A DNA stretch of 64,000 nt from Pristionchus mayeri. Lineage: Eukaryota; Nematoda; Chromadorea; Rhabditida; Neodiplogasteridae. The notes under the pieces are model-generated. The model had not been told where the DNA came from, did no database searches, and worked only from the letters and a program-made list of their open reading frames with translations. Below, in pieces: positions 10,601 through 20,138 of this stretch (its first letter is position 1; every line of letters starts with the position of its first letter). A program made the position numbers and the translations under genes. Where the stretch lies: contig BTRK01000006.1 in NCBI GenBank assembly GCA_036245805.1, forward strand, positions 27,842,901 through 27,906,900, given 5' to 3'.

Positions 10601-12138
10601 CTAGTTTTTATAGATCGATAGAGCTCAAAAAATTATGCGAGGTACCTCAGGGCACATTTTCCTTTCAATATGCGTCAGTAGCGAGATATATTCGATCAAA
10701 GTTAAGGACTCAAGTAGACTGCCCAGTGCAGTGACCTTAAAGAAGGACTGTCAGCAAAATTGAAATTTTGACGTTATCATAACCATGACCGACCTTTGTA
10801 CAACCATAAGAGATTCTGAAAATTTCAAATGCCTATCTCTATTTTGAACCGAGTTATCATTCGTTGGCAGAATGCCAAGGAGGGCTTGAAGGGAAAGGAC
10901 GTGCGGGAATTCAAATATCTAGAAGATTTTTCAAAAACTGGTGGGATTAGAACCCGCAACCTTCCGATTATGCTGCGACTGTTTTACCACTGAGCTATGC
11001 GATTGACCTTTGGCTATCCTCTTTGCTCGCTCTATGATCGTTGGATGATTGTCTAGTTCATGGTTATGATAGCGTCAAAAATTTAACTTTTTGCTGACAC
11101 TCCTTCTTTAAGAATGAACTGAGAGCAACGACACTTTGGGGGATCGAAAGACATGCAAAGAGATGACCGAAAACGGTGTTAACTCATTTCACGATTTCGG
11201 CTCCATTCCCACGCATAGCTCGATTCTCTCGTGACTGGCGTGATATTCACACAACAACTCTCTTTTCACTATTTTCACTAGTTTATGCGCATTATTCAAT
11301 TTTATAATCGGAATAGCAGTGACTATGATCTGATTGAGTGATTGGTATCGACCAGCACTGGTGATGGACTTTTTCCATCCTCCCTCTCCCCTTCTTACCA
11401 TTATTGAGTCGAGTGAGATTGTGAGTGCAATAGGTGGAAAGATGGCCGAGATCAGCATAGATGGCGACATCCTCCACTCTCAGACTGTTCACTCCATCCG
11501 ATAGAGTTCTCACTGAGGGACACGACTTCAGTTGATGGAGAAGGGAAGAGAAGTGGAAGAGATCCTCCGAGTGATCTCCCATCTGTCGATCCTCAAGTGA
11601 TTACATCAATTCCCCTCATCGTTAACTGAGGCTCTCTCTCCAGTTGATCTCCCCCTCTCCTTTGTCTTCCTACTCCACCTTATGCAAATGGGAAGAAACC
11701 ATCTGCATCCCGTGAGTATGAACTGTCAACTGTGAATGATCTCCCCTTAGAATATCCATAATGGGATGAATCATCACGATTACATTAGTACACTCATGTG
11801 TGGGAGCAGTAATCTCGTAGTGGAGTAAAGAGTTTTGAGGGAGTGGGGAGCCATCTCCCTACCCTTGAGTGATTAGGCCCCATCAAGAAAGAACTACTGA
11901 GATGAAAAGGATGGGACGGCTGTTCAGAGAAGTCTCAAGAATGAGAAGGTCATGAGTAAGTGCGAAGAGAGAAGAGGGAAGGGGAGGGGGGGGGGAGGAG
12001 GGGGGGGGGTACCTGGATGGAGATGAGATCCTTCCATTCCTCATAGAATTGAGGATCCGTCGATAACTTCTCGTTGATCCGAAATGCGATCTCAGCAGAG
12101 ATGACGAAGAAGAGGAGAGGAAAAAGGAAGAAAAGCAT
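7662..12138 (-). CDS. Phospholipase-B-like GDSL membrane protein, probable pseudoenzyme
   Basis: Fourteen exons on the minus strand: 12138-12013 (signal peptide MLFFLFPLLFFVISAE), 11858-11679, 11591-11399, 9285-about 9253, 9193-about 9121, 9053-8969, 8923-8834, 8779-8651, 8601-8512, 8468-8371, 8323-8185, 8142-8065, 7886-7758 and 7712-7662 (stop). Most phases close exactly; the joins around 9253 and 9121 are uncertain. Order of domains resembles PLB1: CPSVRTL...VAIYADLGHLST where PLB1 has its GDSL block, LPTLDKMFRVFNSNLT, then DCAHWSERG (block V, Asp and His kept), then CPEPRCPFIRTSANS, and a C-terminal transmembrane helix (APQFIAVAILSVSALLCFIL) with a short basic tail. The serine of GDSL is replaced (L-G-H-L), and the GGND block reads MLPNIQ. 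Exon 2 (60 residues) has no PLB counterpart I recall. The 9286-11398 intron is filled by nested transposons. The 45-nt intron 7713-7757 is open in frame and could be retained. Confidence 0.8.
9808..10056. mobile_element. Non-autonomous Kolobok-related element (249 bp)
   Basis: Flanked by TTAA at 9804-9807 and 10057-10060. Termini are inverted: agtttcccaacaccc at the left and gggtgttgggtaact at the right. The right terminus matches the end of the full-length transposon at 59383-62159 (agttacccaaca). It has no ORF. It is most likely a MITE mobilised by a Kolobok transposase. Confidence 0.75.
10061..10736. mobile_element. TTAA-flanked foldback element (676 bp)
   Basis: TTAA lies on both sides (10057-10060 and 10737-10740). 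Arms of about 310-320 bp are near-identical reverse complements: ggtcactgcacagggcagtc at the left end, gactgcccagtgcagtgacc at the right end. The centre is near 10400. No coding capacity; a long hairpin if transcribed with the gene. Confidence 0.85.
10741..11107. mobile_element. tRNA-bearing TTAA MITE, copy 1 (367 bp)
   Basis: Flanked by TTAA (10737-10740, 11108-11111). Terminal inverted repeats are agaaggactgtcagcaaaa / ttttgctgacactccttct, and a second inverted motif (tgacgttatcataaccatga / tcatggttatgatagcgtca) lies just inside. The interior carries a tRNA-like segment in minus orientation. A second copy with the same structure is at 62164-62527. Confidence 0.85.
10938..11008 (-). ncRNA. 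tRNA-like core of MITE copy 1 (probable pseudo-tRNA)
   Basis: Read on the minus strand it has an A-box-like tagctcagtggtaaaac and a B-box-like ggttgcgggttctaatccca, with a usable T arm (gcggg/cccac, imperfect). The anticodon stem does not pair and no clean acceptor stem is visible. It is therefore best called tRNA-derived rather than a functional tRNA. The polymerase III promoter boxes may still be active. Confidence 0.6.
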
Positions 12139-14195
12139 GAGTCAACTGACGAGCATCGAGGAAAGGACCTGAGATGAATCGAGTCAATACAAGACGAAAG
12201 AATTAAAGGTGGAGTGGCAAAAGGTAAATGATTAGCTGAAGAGAAGGAAAGTCGATGATTGGAAGGAACAAAAGAGATACATGGAGGGAAAGAATAGAAG
12301 AGATGGTAGGATGAAAGGAGCCAATCTGAGTGAATAGCAAGGAAGGAAGAGGGATGATTCCTCCGGAAGAGAGGATAGGTGGAAGGAGGGGATGAGAAGG
12401 AAAGACACGCCTCTTCTCACATTCAACCTCGTCGTCCCTCTTCAAGAGGACAAAGAGGAGCTGACAATGCAAACAATTTAAGAGCGGAAAAGCAGTTGAG
12501 AGTATAAGAGTTGAGACAGTTGTGAGAGAGATTCCAATTCGAACCTTCCCTTCCTTTTACCATCTCATTTCTTGCTCTCTATAAATCTGCCCATTTAGGA
12601 GGAGAACAGAGTGCACCTTTTTACAGCCACCGTTGGGAGTGAATTTACTCCATTAAGTGAGTCAAGATGGAAAATGGAGATGATGGGGGTAGAAAAACAA
12701 CATTTCGATAGAAATGGAGTCAAAGAGAAAATATTTATTGTACAGCAAACATTGAACGATCTTTAGGAAGATCTACAACTGTACCGTGTGAGATATTGAA
12801 TGTATTTGATGAATGAATAGAGTGGAAGAAGAGGAGGAGTGCATAATATCTCTCTCACTCTCATCACTCTTATGGCAGCCGATGGAGATTGTGCCTACTC
12901 TATCCATTCCCCATTCGTGGATATAGGGAGGAGGGAATTGTCCCATGAGTTGGAAAGACCACGAAGAGAAGTGTCAAAATAATTTGCACATTTGTGAACT
13001 GAATGGGAAAGGGAAGAATAGGATATGGCGCTTGGACTAGTTGCTAGTTACTGCCTGTCTGCATGGAAAGGACGGGAGAGAATCGCAGATTCAATCAGTG
13101 AGAAGGGGGATCTAACGGGGAAGGAACAGTCTGAGTGAGAGAGAGGGATCCGTTCCTCTACTCGTGGAGTTCTTTCGTTGAGTTGGGATGGTGATGCATT
13201 GAGGATGAGTGAGGAACAGGGAAGGAATTGATGAGGAGGAGAAGGAGGAGGGGAAGGAGTGGTCCCCTTCCATTCGATGCTATGATGGGGCGAAGGCATT
13301 AGGAAGGGACATTGAGAGAGCAGTGCTAGACTGCATTAGAGGAATAGAAAAAGCAGAAGAGAAGAGAGAAACGAAGTTTGTTGCGTACAGTCGGATAATG
13401 GCATGGAAAGGTGGGAGTAATTGGAAGTAAAAGGGTGATTAACGGAAAGAGTTGAGATGAATACGGAAGGTGGGCAAAATGGAACAGTGAAGACTGAGTG
13501 AGACATTGATGAGGGTGGGAGAAGGGAGGGAGAGGGAGGGATAGGGAGAGGGAGAAGGGGGTGGGGGGAGGGAGGATGAAGTCTCAACCACCCCGTCCTT
13601 ACACCAATTGCATTGGAGGAAGAGGTTGATTAATGGATGATGACGTGAGATGACGATTAAGAGAGGAATGAATGAGAGGGGAGATCAGATGGAGGGAAAG
13701 AGGGGGTAAATTAAAGGAGACTTCCAACAGATCTTTCCAATCAGTTGGTAGCATTCAGTCGAATGGAAGAGATGGCAAAAAGAGTGATGGACTCTGAAGA
13801 TGGAGATATTCAGTTCCAATTCCATCACTCGCATCTTTTATTAATGGGACTCCCGAGATGAGAGACGGAATCATCTTCTCATTCAGTCCACATCCAGTCA
13901 CTATTTATTCTCCTTTCCCATCAATTGGAAGTTTTTTCGATGTAAATTCTCACATCTAAATAATCAGAGATCAATTTAACTTCACCAACTAATTCAAGAT
14001 TTGTTTCGGTCATTTCGTTAAATAATTTCCAACTAATGCTGAGATTACTATGAGAGACACAAATTGAAATGAAAAGTACAAGAAGGATTTGATGTGTTAA
14101 TAAAATATTTTGAACAGAATCTATCTCTAGAAATAGAGAGTTGAAGTCGAACAACGTTTTGCTTTTATGATTTTGGAAATTGATTTTGTTTTTCA
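12139..14195. other. Purine-rich intergenic stretch, no supported gene
   Basis: This is the presumed upstream region of the phospholipase-B-like gene. The plus strand is strongly purine-rich (13200-13720), so the long minus-strand ORFs are Ser/Pro low-complexity artefacts. A minus-strand ORF at 13921-14196 contains a hydrophobic run (ILLVLFISICVSHSN) but has no ATG placed sensibly and no homology that I recognise. It abuts the mariner. Confidence 0.5.
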
Positions 14196-14201
14196 ATATT
14201 A

Positions 14202-15555
14202 TCAGGTTGGTCGGAAAGTCTTTGTCACTTTTTCAAAACTTAATTTCTTTGAGGAAACAATAGCACGAGTTCAATAATCGTTGTCACCGTTATTGGCAAT
14301 ATGTGCCTAACGTTCCTTCAACTTATGAATCTCCTCCCTGTAGAACCCATCTGAGCGCGAAGCAAAGTATTGCTTGAGTGCAGCATTGTAATTTCCACGG
14401 GAATTGAATGCCCTACCTCGAACGGCATGGGTCAGGTCTGCTAAAAAGCCAGTAATCGATTGGAGCCATCTCAGGAGAATACGGGGGGTGAGGGAGAACC
14501 ATCCATCCCAATCCACCCAGTTCCTGCTTGACTTGATTGGAGACCTGATGAAGGGGGTCATTTGGTTGATTGTACACTTTCTTGTCATTCAGCCATGAAC
14601 GATCGACTTCCAAATTCAAATTATGTAGGTGTCTGACGTAGTTGACCCCGGTGATTGACATGCCCTCAGGTAGTAGCTCCACGTAGATCACCCTATCCAC
14701 TTCCCAGAACATTGATGGCTTGTTTTTCTTGGGGTGCAGGTCAAGTTTGGGGACATCCTACGGAGTCTCTCCTTCTCCAACCCGCTGGGCTCTCATGTGG
14801 TTATTACCGTAGAGGGCCCACTTATTATTCCCCGTTATGAGCCGTTCCAACCATCGATCCCCGCCTCGGAGAGTGACGAGAGTAATGGTACCATCGACTC
14901 GACGGTCACGGCTGGCTTGGCTCAGATCATGGGATATGAATCGACCGATAAATTTCCTCATTCCAAGCGATCCCAAGCTTTCCTTGACAGTGCTATGGTG
15001 GGCTCGAAGTGTGATGACCATTTCACGGACAGTTTGAAATTGGTCTGTTTCCACCCCTTTATTCAACGTTTCCAAATCGAACTCACCAGGTCTTCTATCT
15101 AGATCAACCTGATCATTGAGGGAAAATTCGTCTTCTTCTAAGATATGGAACCGGTTCATTATGGTGTTGTAGAGGAGACATGTGTGCCATAGGATTCTTC
15201 TGTAGGGTTCTCCGAATCCTTCATCGTGGCGTAGGATAGACAGAGGTAAAGCAGAACATGGCGGATGTGGAATGGTACTACGAACATACATCGTTACTCT
15301 ACTAGAGCATGACTGAAGGTAAGGGAATGTTGAGTTGGGAATGGTGCTTCATAAACATTCTTCAGTAGGAGCTCCGAATCATTGTTGCTCTACTAAATCG
15401 TGGTTGAAGGGAAATAAATGGGGAGTGGTTAACCATAAAGACCATAAAGACCCTTCACTGACTGATATTCACTAGGAGTGAGGGAACGCCAAAGTGCACT
15501 TGCGACGAGCAGTGTTAAGACAAATCCAGTGACAAAGACTTTCCGACCAACCTGA
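14202..15555 (-). mobile_element. Mariner transposon, degenerate (1354 bp)
   Basis: Flanked by TA (14200-14201 and 15556-15557), with terminal inverted repeats tcaggttggtcggaaagtct / agactttccgaccaacctga. A minus-strand transposase is recognisable but broken by frameshifts across frames near 15290-14760, 14712-14413 and 14588-14307. Mariner landmarks are LERLITGNNKWALY (family TGDEKW), VIYVELLPEG, and HPPYSPEMAPIDYWLF (family YSPDLAPSDYHLF). The first catalytic Asp reads Asn, and the second Asp region (family HQDNARPH) is destroyed, so it is inactive. Confidence 0.92.
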
Positions 15556-15557
15556 TA

Positions 15558-15823
15558 AAGGTAAAGGTAAAGGTACATCCCGTCTTCGAGACTGGGCTCG
15601 CGGGAGAACACTGCTAGGCCAGTGTTAATATGGGCTGATTCAGTCTGGAGTGCCCACCTTTTCGCCAGACCTATTTACCTGCGTGATCTAGTCACGACTA
15701 CCAATTCCCCGTCCCCGGGTGGGCGCCTTGGTGGGGCGGAGACGGTGTCACGGCCGGGAATCGAACCCGGGTGGGATGGAATGGGAGGGTGCGCCATAGA
15801 CCACTACACCACTACACCACTAC
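15558..15823 (-). mobile_element. tRNA-derived SINE inserted in the mariner end
   Basis: On the minus strand the element starts with repeats of ggtgtagt, then a tRNA-like head with A-box-like tagtggtctatggcgc and a perfect B box (ggttcgattcc, inside cccgggttcgattcccgg). It ends in a tail of accttt units (plus strand: aaaggtaaaggtaaaggtac). A 12-bp target duplication, accaacctgata, flanks it at 15546-15557 and 15824-15835. The duplicated target is the right mariner terminus plus its TA, so the SINE arrived after the mariner. Confidence 0.88.
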
Positions 15824-16059
15824 ACCAACCTGATACATGCCTCTTTTGATAAAAATCCCGTTAAAAAATAACCATTACATGTTTTATTCTATGAGCAATT
15901 GTTTATATCCATTTTCATACGGCAGAAAATTCGAAACTTTCAAAAGTGATTGGGAAAGCAGGAGTTTCGTAGTGATTATGCACTGAGATAAGAAAAGTCA
16001 GGATAAGACGCAATTAGCTTTCAGAGTGTAGGCTACAGTCAACTCCAATTTCTTGTTAG

Positions 16060-16450
16060 GAGACTAACTTCGAACGATCTCCGAGATGCACCGAGACTAT
16101 TTCGATTTCTGAATCATTGTGATTACGCAAATTTAGAAACCATCAGTGTACTCACATTTTTTATCATGATTGATTAGCCTTCATCGGCCCGGACATGCTC
16201 GGTCACTTATGGCTAGAAATCGATAAATCAGAAACATACAATTTTGGTGCGATTACGGTATTTTCTGGGCTTTACTGGAGTTGGTGAGCTTTACAAAATA
16301 CCGTAATCAAAATTTCGTGTTTTGATTTTTCGATTTTTGGCCATAATTGACCGGGCATGGCCGGGCCGATTCCGGCAACTCGACCAATCGACCCGTATTC
16401 GCAATGACTTAGAAATCTAACTTTTCTCGGTGCCTCTCGGTGGTAATTCT
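16060..16450. repeat. Imperfect foldback element
   Basis: Inverted arms: atcggcccggacatgctcgg near 16185 pairs with ccgggcatggccgggccgat near 16365, and gattacggtattttctgggc pairs with the flank ending aaaataccgtaatc near 16315. Outer motifs gcaccgag and ctcggtgc also pair. There is no ORF. Confidence 0.65.
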
Positions 16451-16604
16451 GATTTCGTCAACATGTACGATATATATCAAGAGAAAAGAATTTTTGGGAC
16501 ACCCCCAATAATCAATCGCGAATAATCGATCGATATCGATACACTTATCTTCTATTCGCTCTATTTTCGATCTATCTATTTTCCGAATTTTCCCACTTAC
16601 ATAT

Positions 16605-18347
16605 ACAGTGCCGCACGGTCTCCTCCCAGACGAGAACGGAACGGCGTGGCGCGGCGGGTCGCATTAGGTCGCATCACTCCCAGATGCGCTTCAAAGTGTA
16701 TTTTTTGCTGTATTTTCGGATGTGGGTTCTTCTGATAACTGCCAATCGTTCTGCGAAATCTACATTTCAAAATGTTCAGTTTGAAGTACCGTACGGGTAG
16801 GTCATCCTTGGAGTCCCCTCTCCTCCCCTCCCCTCATTTCCCTACGACACAGCTCACTAGCCTGAATAAAGAGGAATGGTATCGTAGGGAAATGAGCGGA
16901 GGGGGATGAGAGGGACTCCGAAGATGACCTATCCAAACAGAAGCTAAAATTTAAGATTTTGAAACGCAGATTTCGCTGATCGATTGGTTTTTATATCAGG
17001 TTGATTCATAAGTTTTGTCGCGTCCTATCTCTTATGCATTCTAACCTCCGAAATTCTTTGAATTAGTTCCAACTAAATTTCGTTATTCTTATTCATTGGG
17101 GGCCTTCATACCCTTTCTTACGCACCTTGCGTCATTCCTGTCAAGACAGTTTGGGAGCCAGGCAAAGTTGTAGCGAGAACAAGATTACATCTCAATTTAA
17201 TGCACCAGTGCTTCTTGAAAAGGAGGAATTATGTCGATTTAGTGTGATATGCGTAAAGTACTGTATAAGGGCATAATTTTGAACCACTCGTGGATAATGG
17301 CAAATGAAAAGCGTTCTAGAAATTTAGACGAGTTTGTATAATGTTGGTGATACGGGACGGTCGGGAAAACTTTTGCAAGCCGAATGTTCTTCTCAATTGA
17401 CATCGAGATCCAAATTGTTGTGGAATATAATTCACCCAATGAGATCAGTATATAATTAGAGTTTGGAGTCGATTGGGTTCTGTTGATATAAGTTGCTTCA
17501 TACAGAACCAGGGAATGTAAGTCAAACTGCTGAAATTTGCACTTTGTTCAAATTCCTACCTCACACACATGTTCAATATCTGATTTATTGTGACTACTCG
17601 AACCATCAACTCTTCCCTTACCAATATCTGTTTGGGATATTTTTAAAATCAATAGCTTTTGAATGACAATTTTGAATTCGAAACACCTAAACTTGCATTT
17701 TTGGCCCATTTGTGCCCGAATTTAATTTATGCAAAATTCAAATTTCCCGCAAGAAGAGAGTTATCTATCTCACATGTTAAATGTTAAATTATACCCCCAT
17801 GAGTGGTAATTGGAACGCACTTATGTTAGGCCCAGTTGTTATAATTCTGAATTCAGGAGTCTTGGTCAAGTTGACTACGAATCAGCGGCTAGACTTAAAT
17901 TCAGTGAACTATATCTTTGGTTCCGTCCAACATAGCACCATATCTGACATATATTTAGAAAGAGCATTGACGCGGCATACATGCTGCAGGAGTTAGCACC
18001 CGGCCAAACAATTTCATAAAATTTGGACAAAATTCAAATTAGTTCATAGTAGTATTTTTAGCTTAGCCGGCATGGACAGCTCAGCTATACCCTATGGTTT
18101 TAATGAGCATGCAACATATACTAGAAGGGCAGGCAACTGAACTATTTGAGACCTATCCTTTACGGAAATATTGCGAACCTCCGAAATGCGACAAAATTTA
18201 TGCATCAACCTAATAAGAAGAACCCAAAGCCAAAAATTCAGCGAGAAATACACACTTTTAAGTGTCTTTGGAAGTGATGCGACCTAATGCGACCCGCCGC
18301 GCCACGCCGCGCCGCTCTCGTCTGGGAGGAGAACGTGCGGTACTGTA
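16605..18347. mobile_element. Foldback MITE family member A, interrupted by a mariner
   Basis: Termini pair as cagtgccgcacggtctcctc and the reverse complement gaggagaacgtgcggtactg. Inner arms also pair (gcgggtcgcattaggtcgca / tgcgacctaatgcgacccgc). Without the insert at 16996-18213 the element would be about 525 bp. A second family member is at 26206-26698. A nested inner palindrome (ggagtcccctctcctccc / gggatgagagggactcc) occupies 16805-16925. Confidence 0.85.
16996..18213. mobile_element. Second mariner-like element, highly degenerate
   Basis: TA borders at 16994-16995 and 18214-18215. Terminal inverted repeats are tcaggttgattcataagttt / aatttatgcatcaacctaa, extended by ttgtcgc / gcgacaa. 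Length is 1218 bp, in the mariner range, but no transposase frame of useful length survives. It sits in the right arm of MITE A, at a TA. Confidence 0.75.
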
Positions 18348-18777
18348 TTTTCCTAATTTTTCGTATTATTTCGCATACTATCTCGTAGAAAGTAGCTACG
18401 CGAATAGTATGAACCTCAAAATCAGAATAGGCAGTTACAAATTTGGAAATATGATTTGTTTTTTGATCTTTGGTCTTCACACGATCTTGTCTCCATGGAC
18501 TGAATTCCCTTTTTACGTCTGTTTTTTTCCGCTTTAGACCCTCTTGTACACTTATGTTTTTTAGGAAAAAATCGTAACAATATTTGTATGTCACGAGGAA
18601 GCATGTTTCACTGAATGACTAAATGAAATCGTATTCTCGTTCTTCTGTCTTCATCTCGTCATCATAAATGGGGCACAAGGAGTGAAGTGGACTCGAAGTT
18701 GCGCTGACCTTGCAATCGAAGGGAAATGGGAGCTCTTATGATCGAGAGTAACCATTCATCATCCTCTCCTGTCCACT

Positions 18778-19917
18778 ATGATCTACGCATTCCTTCTCTT
18801 CTTCCTACTTTTCATCTGCTCCGTTCACTGTCAAATCGGCGGTTTTGCTCCGTTCGGTTATGGATACAATTCTCCGTATATTTCGCCATATGCAATGAGA
18901 GTGGGCTCTTATGGAGCTACAAATGAACTTGGATATGGTTACTCACAATACTCTCAACCATATGGCTATGGAATGGCTCCCTATTCCAATCCTTATTATT
19001 CAAATGGAGTCAACGGAGGCTATGGGTGAGTCAGTTATTTCCATTTTATCTGTAAACCCCACGCTCTTGCTCTGTACAGTGCCTCAAATAATTTTCTATT
19101 ATTTTCAACTTCTGTCGTCGACGAAAAATATCTTTCTCAAAATGAAATGATATGCCAAATTCATCGGTGGCAGCCTTGATTTTGGGGTGCGACTAAAGTC
19201 CATATTTAGAGCGTTTTTTTCTGAACTTATAGTGCTGTAGGATGGATAGGTATAGTAGAAATCATTTATGGTTTGTTCGTGAACTTTAGTTTATCTTTGA
19301 TAATTCACAAATTTGTGGGAAAGCTATGCAAAATTAGGTGCTGTGAATGAAGCTGGTAATGGATATGAACACACATTCCTATTTTGAAAGCAGTATTTTA
19401 AGTTTTAGATTTACAGATTTAGCAGATATCTACTCTCTTGTCATTTATTCGTTTCGTCGAAAACGCACTGAAGATGAGAATGAAGAGGCCATGGGAGAGG
19501 GTCGTGACTTTTGCTGCGATCAACACGTAACATTGTGAATAGCATGGACATTTTCCAACCGTTTCCAATTGATATCCGGGCGTTTCTTTGTTGAAAATCC
19601 GAATCATTCAAAATCTCAAGTTAGCAAGGCATATCTATTCTCAGAATCATCACTATTCTTGATGATGATTATTTTGTTTTTCGAACATGTTTAAATTAGA
19701 TTTAAAAAAAAATTGAATTTCGTGTATCACAGCAGTTTCACTCTCGGGGTAAAAGTTTTAAAAAATGTATTGTAGATCATCGGAGTACGGTGGACGAGGA
19801 ATGAGCAGCTTCCTCGGGGGAGCACTCGAAGGTGCACCAATATCTACTTGACGTATTATTATTACTGGTTCTATTTAAGGTGTGATATTGGGAGCGACGC
19901 TTGGGATGGCCGGATAA
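18778..19917 (+). CDS. Secreted Gly/Tyr-rich small peptide
   Basis: Three exons, 18778-19025, 19776-19831 and 19880-19917, join in phase to 113 residues. A signal peptide (MIYAFLLFFLLFICSVHCQ) is followed by a Gly/Tyr/Ser/Pro-rich body (FGYGYNSPYISPYAMR, YSQPYGYGMAPYSNPYY). The tail is GRGMSSFLGGALEGVILGAT then LGMAG, a glycine-zipper-like end typical of small secreted nematode peptides as I recall them. Intron 1 (750 bp) is long for this window; intron 2 is 48 nt. If intron 2 were retained, the protein would end IST two codons past its donor region, so splicing changes the C-terminus. Function is unknown: cuticle-associated or antimicrobial roles are guesses. Confidence 0.75.
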
Positions 19918-20138
19918 AATACATTCATTCGATGTGTTCGATAAACAAGAAATGAAATTGTGTATGTACATCATTCTAATTTTATTTCATTTTGTTGAAG
20001 TGGATTGAAATGCCGAAGGAAGGAATGAAACCGTTCGCTGAAAGGCCTGCCGAGGCAGAAATTGCACTTGTTGATAATTGAAATAGCCGTAGTTGTGAAT
20101 TAGTAAGTAAATACGAAATGTGCTCTACTCTGCCTGAA

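Larger units (their letters stand above)
9659..11246. repeat. Outer palindromic element split at its centre
   Basis: Left arm 9659-9803 and right arm 11112-11246 are reverse complements (cgccagtcacgagag... / ...ctctcgtgactggcg; aacaccgttttcagtcatct / agatgaccgaaaacggtgtt). The inner ends would meet as gttcattc-TTAA-gaatgaac, so the intact element was a near-perfect palindrome with TTAA at its apex. Three further elements now sit at that TTAA. All of it lies in an intron of the phospholipase-B-like gene. Confidence 0.85.

Noticed and set aside
12203..13587. Long minus-strand ORFs rich in Ser, Pro and Leu
   Set aside because: They are produced by polypurine tracts on the plus strand, have no splice-consistent partners and no motifs.
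15730..15815. Functional tRNA gene
   Set aside because: It has a perfect B box but no proper acceptor or anticodon stem, and is bounded by a 12-bp target duplication and a simple-repeat tail, so it is a SINE head.
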